Positions 11,965 through 22,028 of a stretch of DNA of 64,000 bases are shown here, in pieces. Numbering within the stretch: position 1 is the stretch's first letter; each line of letters starts with the position of its first letter. Position numbers and translations under genes: made by a program. The DNA is from Membranipora membranacea (Eukaryota > Bryozoa > Gymnolaemata > Cheilostomatida > Membraniporidae), in assembly GCA_914767715.1 (NCBI GenBank), contig OU612065.1, positions 25,794,001 to 25,858,000 of the forward strand, in the 5' to 3' direction. The notes beneath the pieces were generated by a model that was given only the letters and a program-made list of their open reading frames with translations, searched no databases and had not been told where the DNA came from.

Positions 11965-13031
11965 TTATTCTCTACTGAGGCGCATGTAGATCGTTTTCAT
12001 TGAGTAGCGCTGACCTCTGAAGCTTGTCCAGGTTGCTCCCTTGGCAGAATTTTCAGGTGTTGTTTCTCCGCCTTCATAATAGAGCCCATTAAGGTTGCAG
12101 TTGTGGCACTGAGCATACCACCATGCCCCTAAAAAATAAATCAACACATATGTTCACGAATAAGCTATGAAGCTATGTAAAGAAAATATTCTAGATTTTC
12201 GTTCATTCTTTCAGCTGAGCGATATCAACAACCTTGCAATTTTGCTTGCCAAGTCAACTTGTAGATTGCTAGATTAATACCTGTAAATCGTGCTGCACAA
12301 TTTTGTGTTTCTTGACCATCATTGTCGTTATCTCTGGTTGAGAACTTCCAGCCATTGTGTACATCCAAACTGTTTCCAGCATCACCAGAATATCCACTAA
12401 CCTACACATACAAATAACCAAATTCAGTGAATATTCCATTAAAGGTTTACTATAATCGAGTTATCATATGTGAACATCTGCAGTTCTTTGCATGACCACT
12501 TTGCTGACATTTGATCTACCGATCTTGTATGATAAAGATGATGCGATACACTTTGATGTTAACACTAGCAAAGGCTGAATAGCGATCACATGAAAAACGT
12601 AGGCAGTTACCTACTAGCTTGAACCCCCTATTTAGGAGGACACGACTCTTGAGACACTAAGATATCTGTTTATCAATCATGATCTAGTAATACATAGGGA
12701 TCATATATGAATTGGTTGTTCTTACCAGACCTAAGTCTATTCCGTCAAAATCACTTAAGATAATAACTAACACTTCACTAAGTCAATTAAACATTCAAAG
12801 TCATATGATCCACCAAATCAAACTGGATAAAAACAGTGGATGCTGCACAACCTGAAAAGATTTTGCGAAAATGGAACATTTGTTTCTGTATTTCAAAACC
12901 TTTAGCTTTGTGGGTGTATAGGAGAGTCTACTTCACTCGACTGTCCTGTAGGCGGAGCGATGACGAAGTACATAATTATAACATAATGGTGTACATTAGA
13001 AGAGGTGTCCACGTCAGCTAAGCCTTATCCC

Positions 13032-13083
13032 AGCGGACCCATTTTTGTTGTTTTTGTTTGATAACAACAAAAATGGGGCCGCT
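13032..13083. repeat. Short hairpin near B1 exon 5
   Basis: AGCGGACCCATTTTTGTTG faces CAACAAAAATGGGGCCGCT, with a loop of about 14 bp. Copies lie near 37199-37252 and, more diverged, near 60215-60257. Confidence 0.55.
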
Positions 13084-13427
13084 ATGCTAAGACTACCTCA
13101 GCTGCATCATCACTTCGATTACTTTAGGATCACTTACATGTAATCTGTACTCATCTGCAGACCCATCGATATAGAAGAGTGAGTAGTTTCCAGTTCTAGT
13201 CTCACCATCATGATCTTCGAGAAATACACTCAACATTTTGTTGGTCTGAGTAAGATAGTAAAGTCTCTCCAGCCCTATAAAGACATGATCTTGATGTGAA
13301 GATGTGTACTCACTCAGATGCTGAATGTGAAGTGCCCGAACCGGTTTCATAAATTTTGAGTAAAAAATGAATTACTTTCGTAAAGATTTGGAATTTCCTC
13401 TTTTAGTATGAAAGCAGGCCACTGGCT

Positions 13428-13474
13428 TGGCCTTGATTGGCTGCTGGTCTCATCCAGCAGCCAATCAGGGCCAA
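13428..13474. repeat. CCAAT-type hairpin in B1 intron 4
   Basis: TTGGCCTTGATTGGCTGCTGG and its reverse complement form 21-bp arms over a 5-bp loop. Related hairpins occupy the same intron in B3 (about 37594-37640), B4 (about 60590-60632) and gene C (about 50744-50822). Confidence 0.6.
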
Positions 13475-15485
13475 AACATCGGACATACTGAGGTATCACT
13501 ATGATCAGTCTTAGCCTCACCTAGCCAATACTCTCCTGTCAAGTTACCGAACCCCTCAACATATTTATCCCAGTATCTCCAGAAGTCCTCAGAACCGTCC
13601 AATCTTCTTTGAAACACAGTCCAGCCAGAGGTCGAATCAAACTGACATATTACGGGGAACGCTTCGAGGGTGGGACCTAGCTTCAAATCATAAATGCTTC
13701 CTGATGATCTCTCTCCTCTGTCAAATGCGTCTTGGCAATCTTAAAAAAAAAAAATAGATGAGAAACAAGTATAACCGTAAATTGGCGCTTATCGTTTTCA
13801 AATCGGAGAGTAATAGTTGTAAGAGTGTCCTTTTTAGGGATTTACAGTATTGAATACCTTCTTAATCTCAAAGGCTTTCAGCCGACTGATGCCAAATATT
13901 CACAGTATATCTGAGCATTGTTAAAGTTAGGTTACCTTTGAAAATGCATCTCCCATAACCTTCGAGATATGGCTACAAAACAAATGGTGTGAATTTAAAT
14001 TTGTTTCTTCTCTGTGACACTGTTGTTTACTCTCTACGCAGTTTGAGACGAGGGCTGAACGGTATTTGAGTTCCGGGTTTGTCATATCAGGTATGGGTTG
14101 TTGTTTTAGGATAAAATATATAATTATGTTCAGGAGTAGAGTTGTCACTGCAGGGCAAAATGAAAGACAACTCTGATGATTAATGATACTGCATCCAGGG
14201 AGTTATGTCCCAAACTCTCGGCTGCGTCTGTCCTAATACTACAGGAGTCATGTATTCTTTCCATTATGACTGGTTTTTAGGGGTCAAATGAAAATCTGTT
14301 GCTATAGAAGGGCTAGGCGAGAAACCCTAACAAACATACCTCGGAAAGAGAGGATTTACGATAGCAGTGTCGTTTTTCTGCATAGCTGAAAGGTGAATTT
14401 TCCACACTTGTTACACCAATGTACTGCTGGAACACTTGACAGCTTTGAGAGCTACTGTCATATCACAGATTCACACAGTGATAAAGTAGAGCAGAACACA
14501 GTACACCCCAGAAATGTCAGAACTCCTTGAAAAATAAGAACAAACTAATCTGACACATTTTGAAATCAGTATATTTTCAGAATCAGCTTTACAGAAGAGG
14601 TTTACAATGATATATAAAATGTCAAAGTCGGTCAATGTTGGTTTCATTTAATTGACGAAAAACATTAATTGAAGAAATTTATTAATAGTCATTCCATCAT
14701 GATAGCCATTTTTATTTCTAATTTTCTAACAAGACAACGAGAAACATTTATGAGAAAAATAAAGGTTCTACTACCAACTTTCAGTTTTTTTTAACACCAC
14801 GTTATTTACAGACAAATCGCATATAAAATAGAAATAGGATTTTGGAAAGCCTAATTGGGAAAAAATTATGAATTATTTTTTAGTGGAAAATATAACCGTT
14901 TTTTCATGCTGTATGTATTTATGTATGTTCAATCTTTTATATAACCCAGTCAATTTAATTTAGTAACGAATAGCTTACCATCTACCGTCTCAGTTGCGTT
15001 TTCATTAATACTTGTTTCTTCAACATTTGTAGTTACCATGTAAATATCTGATGTACCAGAAGCAGAGTGGAATAAGATATATGTGCAGACTAGTATGAGT
15101 GAGACTTTTCTGATGAAACCCATCTCTAGGAAAAAGTCCCTCCTGCCACTCCGAAGCAGAGAGTCTGTTTAAAATGAATTTAAAAAATGTTTACAGTAAA
15201 TAATGCATATTTGAGAGGAACAATTACGTCTCAAGAGGCTCTTGATAAATTATGAGAATATTGGAATTATTAAACATGTTATTATTACCCTGATCTATTC
15301 TGAACTTCAATTTCCAGCATATTTCTTGTGTATTTCCTTCATAATTTCTGTTTCACGAACCGCATATCCTTATTCGTACCCATCATCAACTGTCAGAATG
15401 GATACATAATTTCTTGCCACCAGTGAAATGAAACAGAAGAATTTCCTCAATAAGGGCCGAATGTTATTCATCATTGCATTGCTAT

Positions 15486-15670
15486 AGACAGTTTTCTGAG
15501 CTCTTATTTATGCCTCAATTCGGCACTCGACATAGGAAAAACCTGCTGAAAGAGGGTTATCTTGAAAACCGCTATGTTAGGATAAAAATGAGTTTTGATT
15601 CAGAGTCTGCACCATTGAAGACCCTGTGAGACAGGGTTTCCAAATCATTGGAGGCTTGAATGTTGATAAA
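15486..15670. repeat. Left arm of a large palindromic element
   Basis: This matches the left arm of the complete palindrome at 28755-29268, but the centre and right arm are missing and TTGATAAA joins directly to ACCTAAC. Block 4 (about 62700-62920) has the same half element. Blocks 2 and 3 keep both arms. Confidence 0.55.
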
Positions 15671-16052
15671 AACCTAACTATAGTCTCATTTTGTCTCAAT
15701 CCTTCTTCGTCAACCAAGCTTTTATCGTTAGATTGATGGCTCTTGCTTCCTGAAAGGACCATCAGTGTCACACTCATATGTGTCAAGAAATATCATTATT
15801 CAGCTGTTGAACCCATCATTTGGTCGGAATTGATATAATGAGTTGATCTTCCTGTTGTTGACAAAGACATAGAATTGAAATTTTAATAACATCCTCTTCA
15901 ATTTGTGATTCCATCCTGCAGAAATACTTACTGCCTATGTGTTTGGTTTTTGAAACAATAGCTAAGAAAATGAAAAAAATATATGAAACTGATTCTGAAT
16001 GATTTTATAAATGGTCAGCAACCTCTAGTTTATATAATTTGTGTTCCAAGAG

Positions 16053-16105
16053 ATATAATCATTGATATGGAATATTATATTTATATTCCATATCAATGAT
16101 TATAT
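16053..16105. repeat. Perfect palindrome upstream of G1
   Basis: Arms 16053-16075 and 16083-16105 are exact 23-bp reverse complements (ATCATTGATATGGAATAT core) with a 7-bp loop, 164 bp before the GPCR start codon. It is kept in all four blocks (about 30254-30306, 41139-41191, 63300-63352), with one mismatch in blocks 2 and 3. It may be a transposon remnant or a cruciform-forming element in the GPCR promoter region. Confidence 0.65.
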
Positions 16106-16268
16106 TAACTCCGTGGATATAATATTAAGCTAAAGAGGTCAAAGATTACAACTAAATGATCTGAACTAACTCATGTTGACAATACGAACCTAATCACTCG
16201 TCAGATTGAGCCCTCCCGTTGGCTCGTTCTCTGTAAGCTCGTTCTACTAATGATAACCTAATGGAACT

Positions 16269-17231
16269 ATGAACTCTACCAAATGGATCCGCTACAACGT
16301 CAAAGTACCCCGCGAGCTCGCTACTGTGCTTGGTTTAATATTATTTACCATCTTGCTAACGAACATTCTTACACTGATGACGTTTAAGCGAATTAAAAAG
16401 TTACCGTTCCATCATCATCTAATGATTTGTCTTGCGGTAGTGGATCTGCTGACAGTGCCTTCGCACCTACCAAGCTTCATTGGAATCTGGAATGGATCGC
16501 TATTACTATCAGACAGTATCTGTGGTTTACTTTCTGTGACCAATCATACCTGTATCGCAGCTACTACCTGGTTACACTGCGCTATATGTATCGACAAGTG
16601 CTGTTCCATTTTAAAACCGCTTGAGCACAAACTCTTTCAAACGCACCGTAGAACTCCTTATTTGGCATTTGCATTTTCAGTTGCTGCTGTTGTTGTCATA
16701 TTGGCTATAATGATGGCCTTCACATACACTGGATTCCTTGAGGTGAAATTTCTATCTTCTACGGCTGCATGTGGCTATATCCTAGACTACAGATATTTTG
16801 CATCAGTCGCTGCGCTCTTCATTTGCATACCGCTTGCAGTCGCTTTTGTGACCCACATACTGATGCTGAATGAAGTGAGGAAATCAGGCAATTATCGCAG
16901 GAAGCGGAGCCTGAAGAGGGCTTTTAAGACTGTGATGTTAACGGTTGGTATTTACTACTTGTGTTGGGTACCTTTTTTGGTGAACCTGATATGGAAAGTT
17001 TTGGCTACAAAATTTTCACAACCAACACCAGTTATGTTGTCATGGTTTATTGTGCATATGTTTATGATAGGTAACAGTGCTATGAACCTTTTTATCTACA
17101 TCTACAGTGTTCAAACATTTAGAAATCAGTTTAAACTGCTTTTCCCATTTAAACGGAGAACACATCCATATAACGGTGAGGCCTCGCAAGCTGTTACCCA
17201 GATATGGGTCAATCCACACCCCATAGAATAG
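16269..17231 (+). CDS. G1: intronless class A (rhodopsin-like) GPCR, intact
   Basis: It is a 320-residue seven-helix receptor in one exon. Visible landmarks: TM1 with TNILTL (about 20-40), TM2 with LAVVDLL (D59), Cys85 before TM3 and Cys168 in loop 2 for the usual disulfide, the TM3 end IDKC (109-111 in place of DRY), TM5 about 178-200, a basic third loop (RRKRSLKRAFK), TM6 CWVPF (232-236), and TM7 NSAMNLFIY with Leu274 where NPxxY has Pro. N-terminal Asn2 is a possible glycosylation site. The short N-terminus and loops suit a peptide-, amine- or lipid-type receptor, but no ligand can be assigned. It sits between B1 and C exon 7a on the opposite strand. An upstream ATG at 16261 opens a three-codon frame whose stop overlaps this start codon. 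Confidence 0.9.
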   Translation: MNSTKWIRYNVKVPRELATVLGLILFTILLTNILTLMTFKRIKKLPFHHHLMICLAVVDLLTVPSHLPSFIGIWNGSLLLSDSICGLLSVTNHTCIAATTWLHCAICIDKCCSILKPLEHKLFQTHRRTPYLAFAFSVAAVVVILAIMMAFTYTGFLEVKFLSSTAACGYILDYRYFASVAALFICIPLAVAFVTHILMLNEVRKSGNYRRKRSLKRAFKTVMLTVGIYYLCWVPFLVNLIWKVLATKFSQPTPVMLSWFIVHMFMIGNSAMNLFIYIYSVQTFRNQFKLLFPFKRRTHPYNGEASQAVTQIWVNPHPIE

Positions 17232-18762
17232 AATGTAACTTCTGGCTCAGAAGCGTCTTGAAGACCTGCAACAGAGGAACGTTTTCTAGATCAAATCTTT
17301 TTTTTTTTAAATGTTTTAAAACTAAAAGAGTTTTCTGTTTAAACGGCATTTGAGCTCAATCTGAGTTGGTAAACAAGGTATTTTGGTCAACTTTGTCTAT
17401 TTGTTGACTACTGCCTTCTACTGACTAAACAGAACTAGAGAGCACCAGTTTGCTGGTAGAGAACAAAAACCTTTTTGTGCTTCCCGCGACCATCTGTTTG
17501 ATCTCTACTTCAAAAAAGGGTACAAGACCCCCCTCCCCCATTTTAGCACACATTGCCTTATCACAGCCGCTGTGATAAGGCTAAGCCTACATAATTGCCA
17601 AGATCACCTAATATAAGGAAAGTGTGAGCTCTATCTTAAAAATTTACGTTTAGTTTTTAAGGGAAACTTTGAACTTCAATTACAACAAGTTATGTAAATT
17701 AATTATGTAAATTATTTCAATTTATTTCAATATTAAATATATTAAGCAGTTAAAATTTTGCAAATTTACCATCAGCATGCGATGAAAGTTTCTGCCAGTA
17801 GAGTAACTAATTAATTAATTAATTATTACCAACTATCTGTCGGAGCAGAGTGATAATATTCCACATTCTTTTGCTCTCCCAGTGTAGTACTGTATCGTAG
17901 GAGATACATTTTAAATCATCAAATGTTTGCTTTTATTCAATACTGTTGTTATAAGTTTATCTGTTCCCATCTCATCCCATCTCGTTAGTTCTACTAAGTT
18001 GTGGTGAAGAAATAAAAAGTTCCTCCCATCCAACACCATTAGACTCATCAGTCGTTGCTGGCGTTTGAAAGCTTCTACGCAAAAACAGTAGATTTTAACT
18101 TCAACTGGCTAAACAGATGACTTGACATGACACAAGGTGATAGAGCGAATCACCCGGAGGTATTTATTTAGGTGCTGCACATCAAGCCGATTTATTTACT
18201 CAATGAACTCAAACCAGATATATCAGGGACAGTGAAACTTCACACACTCTAAAAGTAGTTATCGAAGGCTCACAAGATATACATTAATTACCAAGGTACT
18301 GTTTTCAGTTTTCAATCATCATGCATGTACTTATTGGAAAAAATGTTGAATTACTCACACAATACTAAACAGACACAGCAAGGCAAATTCATAAACTCAC
18401 ATTCCACATATTTGTAAAGATATGTCTCACGGACTGTTTGCCCAGCCAGGTAAACTAATAAAATGAGTTTTCCTCCTGACTGATTAGTTATTTGTTAGCT
18501 AAAATGAGGCCAACAAGTTATTTTCAATTTACTTTCATCATAAACTGTTATGAAAAAGCTCAACAAATAAATAAAAGTCAAAATAAATGGAAATAATCAG
18601 TACTACAAAACATTAAACCACGGCACGACAGAAAGCGTATAAATTTGAGTAATTATATTTATATTGTATTTGTGTAATTTTAGAAGTTGACATAACTGTT
18701 GTTACTGTAGAGTATACTAAAATGAGGAGACAATTCCTTGCCAAGGTCAAAGGCCGGTGATG
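17232..18762. other. G1 3' region and spacer
   Basis: Nothing coding was seen. It holds AT-rich sequence, a short hairpin near 17555-17582 (CTTATCACAGC/GCTGTGATAAGG) and an ATTAATTA run at about 17810-17823. Equivalent spacers are 31439-32989 and 42310-43797. Confidence 0.5.
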
Positions 18763-18917
18763 TTATCTTCCTACACGCATATAGATGGTCTTATAAGAGT
18801 AATAAATCCCTTTCCAATAAGTCCATGTGGCACCTGTACCGTATGATGTAGTGTTTCCTCCTTCATAGTAATGTCCATTAAGGTTGGAACTGTGGCAATT
18901 GTGGTACCACCACCCAC
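18763..18917 (-). pseudogene. C7a: orphan terminal exon of FReD gene C
   Basis: This 155-nt exon starts in the usual phase after a CATTGTTGCAG acceptor and codes for the last part of a FReD: WWYHNCHSSNLNGHYYEGG, GATWTYWKG and YKTIYMRVGR, then TAA. Its reading frame is intact. The other C exons are absent upstream because the duplication junction at 19058-19060 cuts intron 6. The next upstream minus-strand gene is A2, whose own last exon carries a stop codon, so this exon could act as an alternative end for A2 transcripts. Confidence 0.75.
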
Positions 18918-20781
18918 CTGCAACAATGAATAAACCTGACTGAGTTTATAACCAATCAATTTAATGAGTGAACCGTACCTTAAAGCTGACAATCAATTCT
19001 CCAAACACCAAATGTTTTCATTTTTCCTCTTCCTCTCCCCCCTTTTGCCATAATTTCTTTGAGATATAAATTTTGTATTCGTGAGGTCATGCGACCGTAT
19101 CGCTAATTCCTATGAGTAATTGATTTGTTCAATCCCGTGCCACACCCATCAACTTATATCGAATAATTAATTATATAAAGCTATGTTTTTATTGGCCGAT
19201 TTTTAATCTCAAGTTATTTTAAGACATTTGATGTGTCGCTGAAAACCTTGGCGATTACCTCAAATAACTCAAAGAAGCGGACAATCAACCTACCCAGTAA
19301 ATACAAGTGATTTCCTCACTGTTTGTAAAATTAACTTGTTATCACTTTATTTTCTTAAGTTTCTGACTTTGTCAGAACTAGTTGTAATTGGCATGAAATT
19401 TGACAGGTAGATATCTTAACTCATTTGCTTTCGGTCAAGGCAACTTTTATTTTTGTGAACAGAGAGAAAACACAAGACAAAAATAATTATTATCAGCCCA
19501 TAGGTCTTATGCTGGTGCACAAAGAAGGACAATATCACATCTATTAGGTTAGCCACTTAGGATAGCTACTAAGGATAACAAATAGGGATAGCCACGGGAT
19601 AGCTATGGGATAGCCATAGGGATAGGAGTGAATCAGTTAAAAATTGTAAATTTTTAAGTTATTTAGCTTTACACAACTCAGATGCTGTCACAGTCACAAA
19701 GCCTGTCATCTTGTAACACGCAGTGTTTCATTTCCTCTATGGTATATTCTTTCTTTTAAATAAGTATAATTAGATAATACTTGAGTAAACAATACTTGAA
19801 ATAGTAATATTCCAAGTATATCAAAAGGTAAATACTCCAAATACAATACAAAGGATCCATAAAGAAAGAAAGACAAAACTCAGTATTCTATATTTACTTT
19901 CTTAGGTCGCAGACGTAAAAATCCATGATAGTGAGCAAATGAAGACGCAAATTAACGAAAAACCTTGCAGAAGGAGCCTTTTCATGTATCAATGTCAATA
20001 CGCAACAGCAAAGTGATTCAACATCATAAAAAAAAACAATATTTACAACAGGGCCTTTAAAATACCACAAAATATTTTTGTACATCTTCTTTTTAGCAGT
20101 TTGGTGCAGTCAATTGACACCTTGTCATATCAGGGGAGGGTGGGATATACCCCCACCCTCCCTGGTCATACCAATAGGTACAAATCAATTATATTTTAAG
20201 TACAAGTTGGAATTATCTGCTCAGGCGCATGTAGACTGTTTTCATTGAGTAGCGGTGACCTCAGAACATCTTCCAAGTAGCTCCTACACCAAATTCAGTA
20301 TTATTGCCGCCTTCAAAGTAGAGTCCATTGAGATTACAGCGATGGCATGCGGCGTACCACCATCCGGCTACAATGAGGTAAAGAGGATATAATGGGTCTA
20401 TGTCTGTAATCCATCCCAGAATGCAACGCTCATCAGAGGAGGTCAGGACCCACCACTCCACCCCAATGAATGGAATATACTATTTTTAGACCTAAAATAT
20501 GTAGGTCCCAAAAACGAGCCAAATCTTTTTTCTCTTTTTTTTTGTATGAGTCATTTTGATGATCTCCACTCTTAGTCATTTTTAACCCCAGCATTATAAG
20601 CAATCAATTTTATCAATACCATGATATCAGATGCAAAGATAAACTAAACTAAACAAACCTGGCTCAATGCTTTATCAGATTTTAACAAAATCTAAAAGCT
20701 CCTGCTTAAAGACGGTACATAACATTGGTAGTTTCCTATTCTTTGCCATGTTGTAGTCAGCTAGGTGAGTTCTTACAAAAC

Positions 20782-21535
20782 CGGGTTCTGGAAAACGCGG
20801 AAAGGCGGAAAATCAGTTTCATCGCGGAAAAGCGTTTTCGAAAATGCGGAAAATCGTTTTTCATCTTGAATTTGTTGATGATGCTAAAAAAACTACTGGA
20901 AAGACATTGAGACATCACCACTGTATCATATGAGTGTATTTGGTAGAAATCAATTGAAAAAAAATTTTTTTTTTTGGAAAATGCAGAAAATATTCTTTTC
21001 CTCAAAAATTGATCTCAATGCATAGAAAATGAACTGTAACCCATTAAGATGCCATCCCCAACTTTTAACGGCCTGAATTTCAGGTTTTTCCATTTTTGGA
21101 AAATGCGGAAAATCGTTTTTCACCTTGAATTTCATGATGATGCTAAAAAAAACTACTGGAAAGACATTGAGACATCACCACTGTATCATATGAGTGTTTT
21201 TGGTAAAAATCAAGTGATAAAAAGAATTTTTTTGGAAAATGCGGAAAATATTTTTTTCCTCAAAAATTGATCTCAATGCATAGAAAATGAACTGTAACCC
21301 ATTAAGATATCATCCCCATCCTCTAAAGGCCTGAATTTCAGGTTTTTTCATTTTTGGAAAACGCGGAAAATCGTTTTTCACCAAAAATGAAAAAACCTGA
21401 AATTCAGGCCTTTAGAAGATGGGGATGACATCTTAATGGGTTACAGTTCATTTTCTATGCTTTAAGATCAATTTTTGAGGAAAAAGATATTTTCCGCATT
21501 TTCCAAAAAAAAAAAATTTTTCAATTGATTTTTAC
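20782..21535. repeat. Rearranged foldback element in A2 intron 6
   Basis: It begins like the complete element at 45816-46437 (CGGGTTCTGGAAAACGCGGA) but its right end is lost, and it contains internally repeated segments around GGAAAATCGTTTTTCA and the pair CCTGAATTTCAGG. It adds most of the extra length of A2 over A1. Confidence 0.6.
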
Positions 21536-21654
21536 CTCCCCCTTCCCACCCTCCCAGGGCTAATGAGTCATGACCATTATGCTCAACAAGCTTTGACACG
21601 GATATTTTTTAATTTTTCGGCTTTGGTCAGTTGAGGGCAATGGACCAATGCTTA

Positions 21655-22028
21655 CCGTAATCCCTCACCTATAGATCGCGCGACGTATAAGTGAAGGCGG
21701 CTATAAGAGAGTAGTATATAGACGCGACTATCATTTGAAGCATTATTATATTCATTTTGGACCAAAACCTCTTACAGTCACCGAAGATGAATAGCTCAGT
21801 GGTAGAGCGTTCGACTTGTAAACATGGAGTTGTGAGTTCAATACCCACTGAGGGCAGTTTTTTTCCCAAAACTACTTAGTTCATTTGTAGTGAGTGTAGT
21901 GTAGTGAGTGTCTTAGAGCGGTGGGGTGTCTTATAGCTGTGGGGTGTCTTATAGCTGGAGCATTTTTATTTTTTCTGAGGGGGGTGATTCACTTATAAGT
22001 CCGGTGACTTATAGGTGAGGGATTACGG
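21655..22028. mobile_element. 374-bp TIR element with TA target duplication
   Basis: Ends are CCGTAATCCCTCACCTATA and its exact reverse complement, flanked by TA at 21653-21654 and 22029-22030. The empty site is visible in A1, A3 and A4, where the flanks meet without it. TA duplication and size suit a Tc1/mariner-type MITE. The inside carries a tRNA-derived stretch (21785-21855) and a short tandem repeat of GGGGTGTCTTATAGC (about 21920-21958). It lies in A2 only. Confidence 0.8.
21785..21855 (+). pseudogene. tRNA-derived sequence inside the TIR element
   Basis: It has a good A box (TAGCTCAGTGGTAGAGC, 21792-21808) with a pairing D stem, an anticodon-loop-like CTTGTAA (TGT, Thr-like), and a T arm GTGAG-TTCAATA-CCCAC (B box). 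The acceptor stem does not pair and the anticodon stem is poor, so it is not a working tRNA. It could still be a polymerase III promoter of a SINE head. Confidence 0.55.

Larger units (their letters stand above)
11965..15123 (-). pseudogene. B1: PAN-fibrinogen-related gene with a 2-bp frameshift
   Basis: Exons: 14979-15123, 14340-14525, 13936-13972, 13521-13739, 13138-13274, 12281-12401, 11965-12128. Exon 1 gives a clear signal peptide (MGFIRKVSLILVCTYILFHS). The domain order is as in gene A: PAN-like module, 12-residue link exon, FReD with CQDAFDRGER, GWTVFQRRLDGSEDFW, DNDND and WWYAQCHNCNLNGLYY. In exon 2, around 14460-14463, B1 reads GTCATATCAC where B2, B3 and B4 read GTCATATATCAC; the missing AT pair shifts the frame straight into TGA after CESVI. 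All other exons and splice sites look sound. It is either a recent pseudogene or a base-calling error at this dinucleotide run. Confidence 0.75.
5973..19060. repeat. Duplication block 1 (A1-B1-G1-C exon 7a)
   Basis: This is the first copy of the repeated unit of about 13.1 kb. Its left edge is defined because the sequence after 5973 recurs at 19061 and 44095, fused there to the gene C intron. Its right edge (TTT at 19058-19060) is the join of gene C intron sequence to that left edge; the three T bases occur on both parental sides and are the microhomology. It contains A1 intact, B1 frameshifted, G1 intact and an orphan C terminal exon. Confidence 0.85.

Noticed and set aside
12836-13021. 61-codon open stretch recurring at 37004 and 60019
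   Set aside because: It lies within intron 5 of gene B on the opposite strand, has no recognisable domain, and recurs only because the block is duplicated.
18771-18992. 73-codon minus-strand frame overlapping C7a
   Set aside because: It is in a different frame from the WWYHNCHSSNLNG frame, which has the FReD signature and the correct acceptor phase.
21785-21855. Functional tRNA-Thr gene
   Set aside because: The D arm and T arm look right, but the acceptor stem does not pair and the anticodon stem is mostly mismatched.
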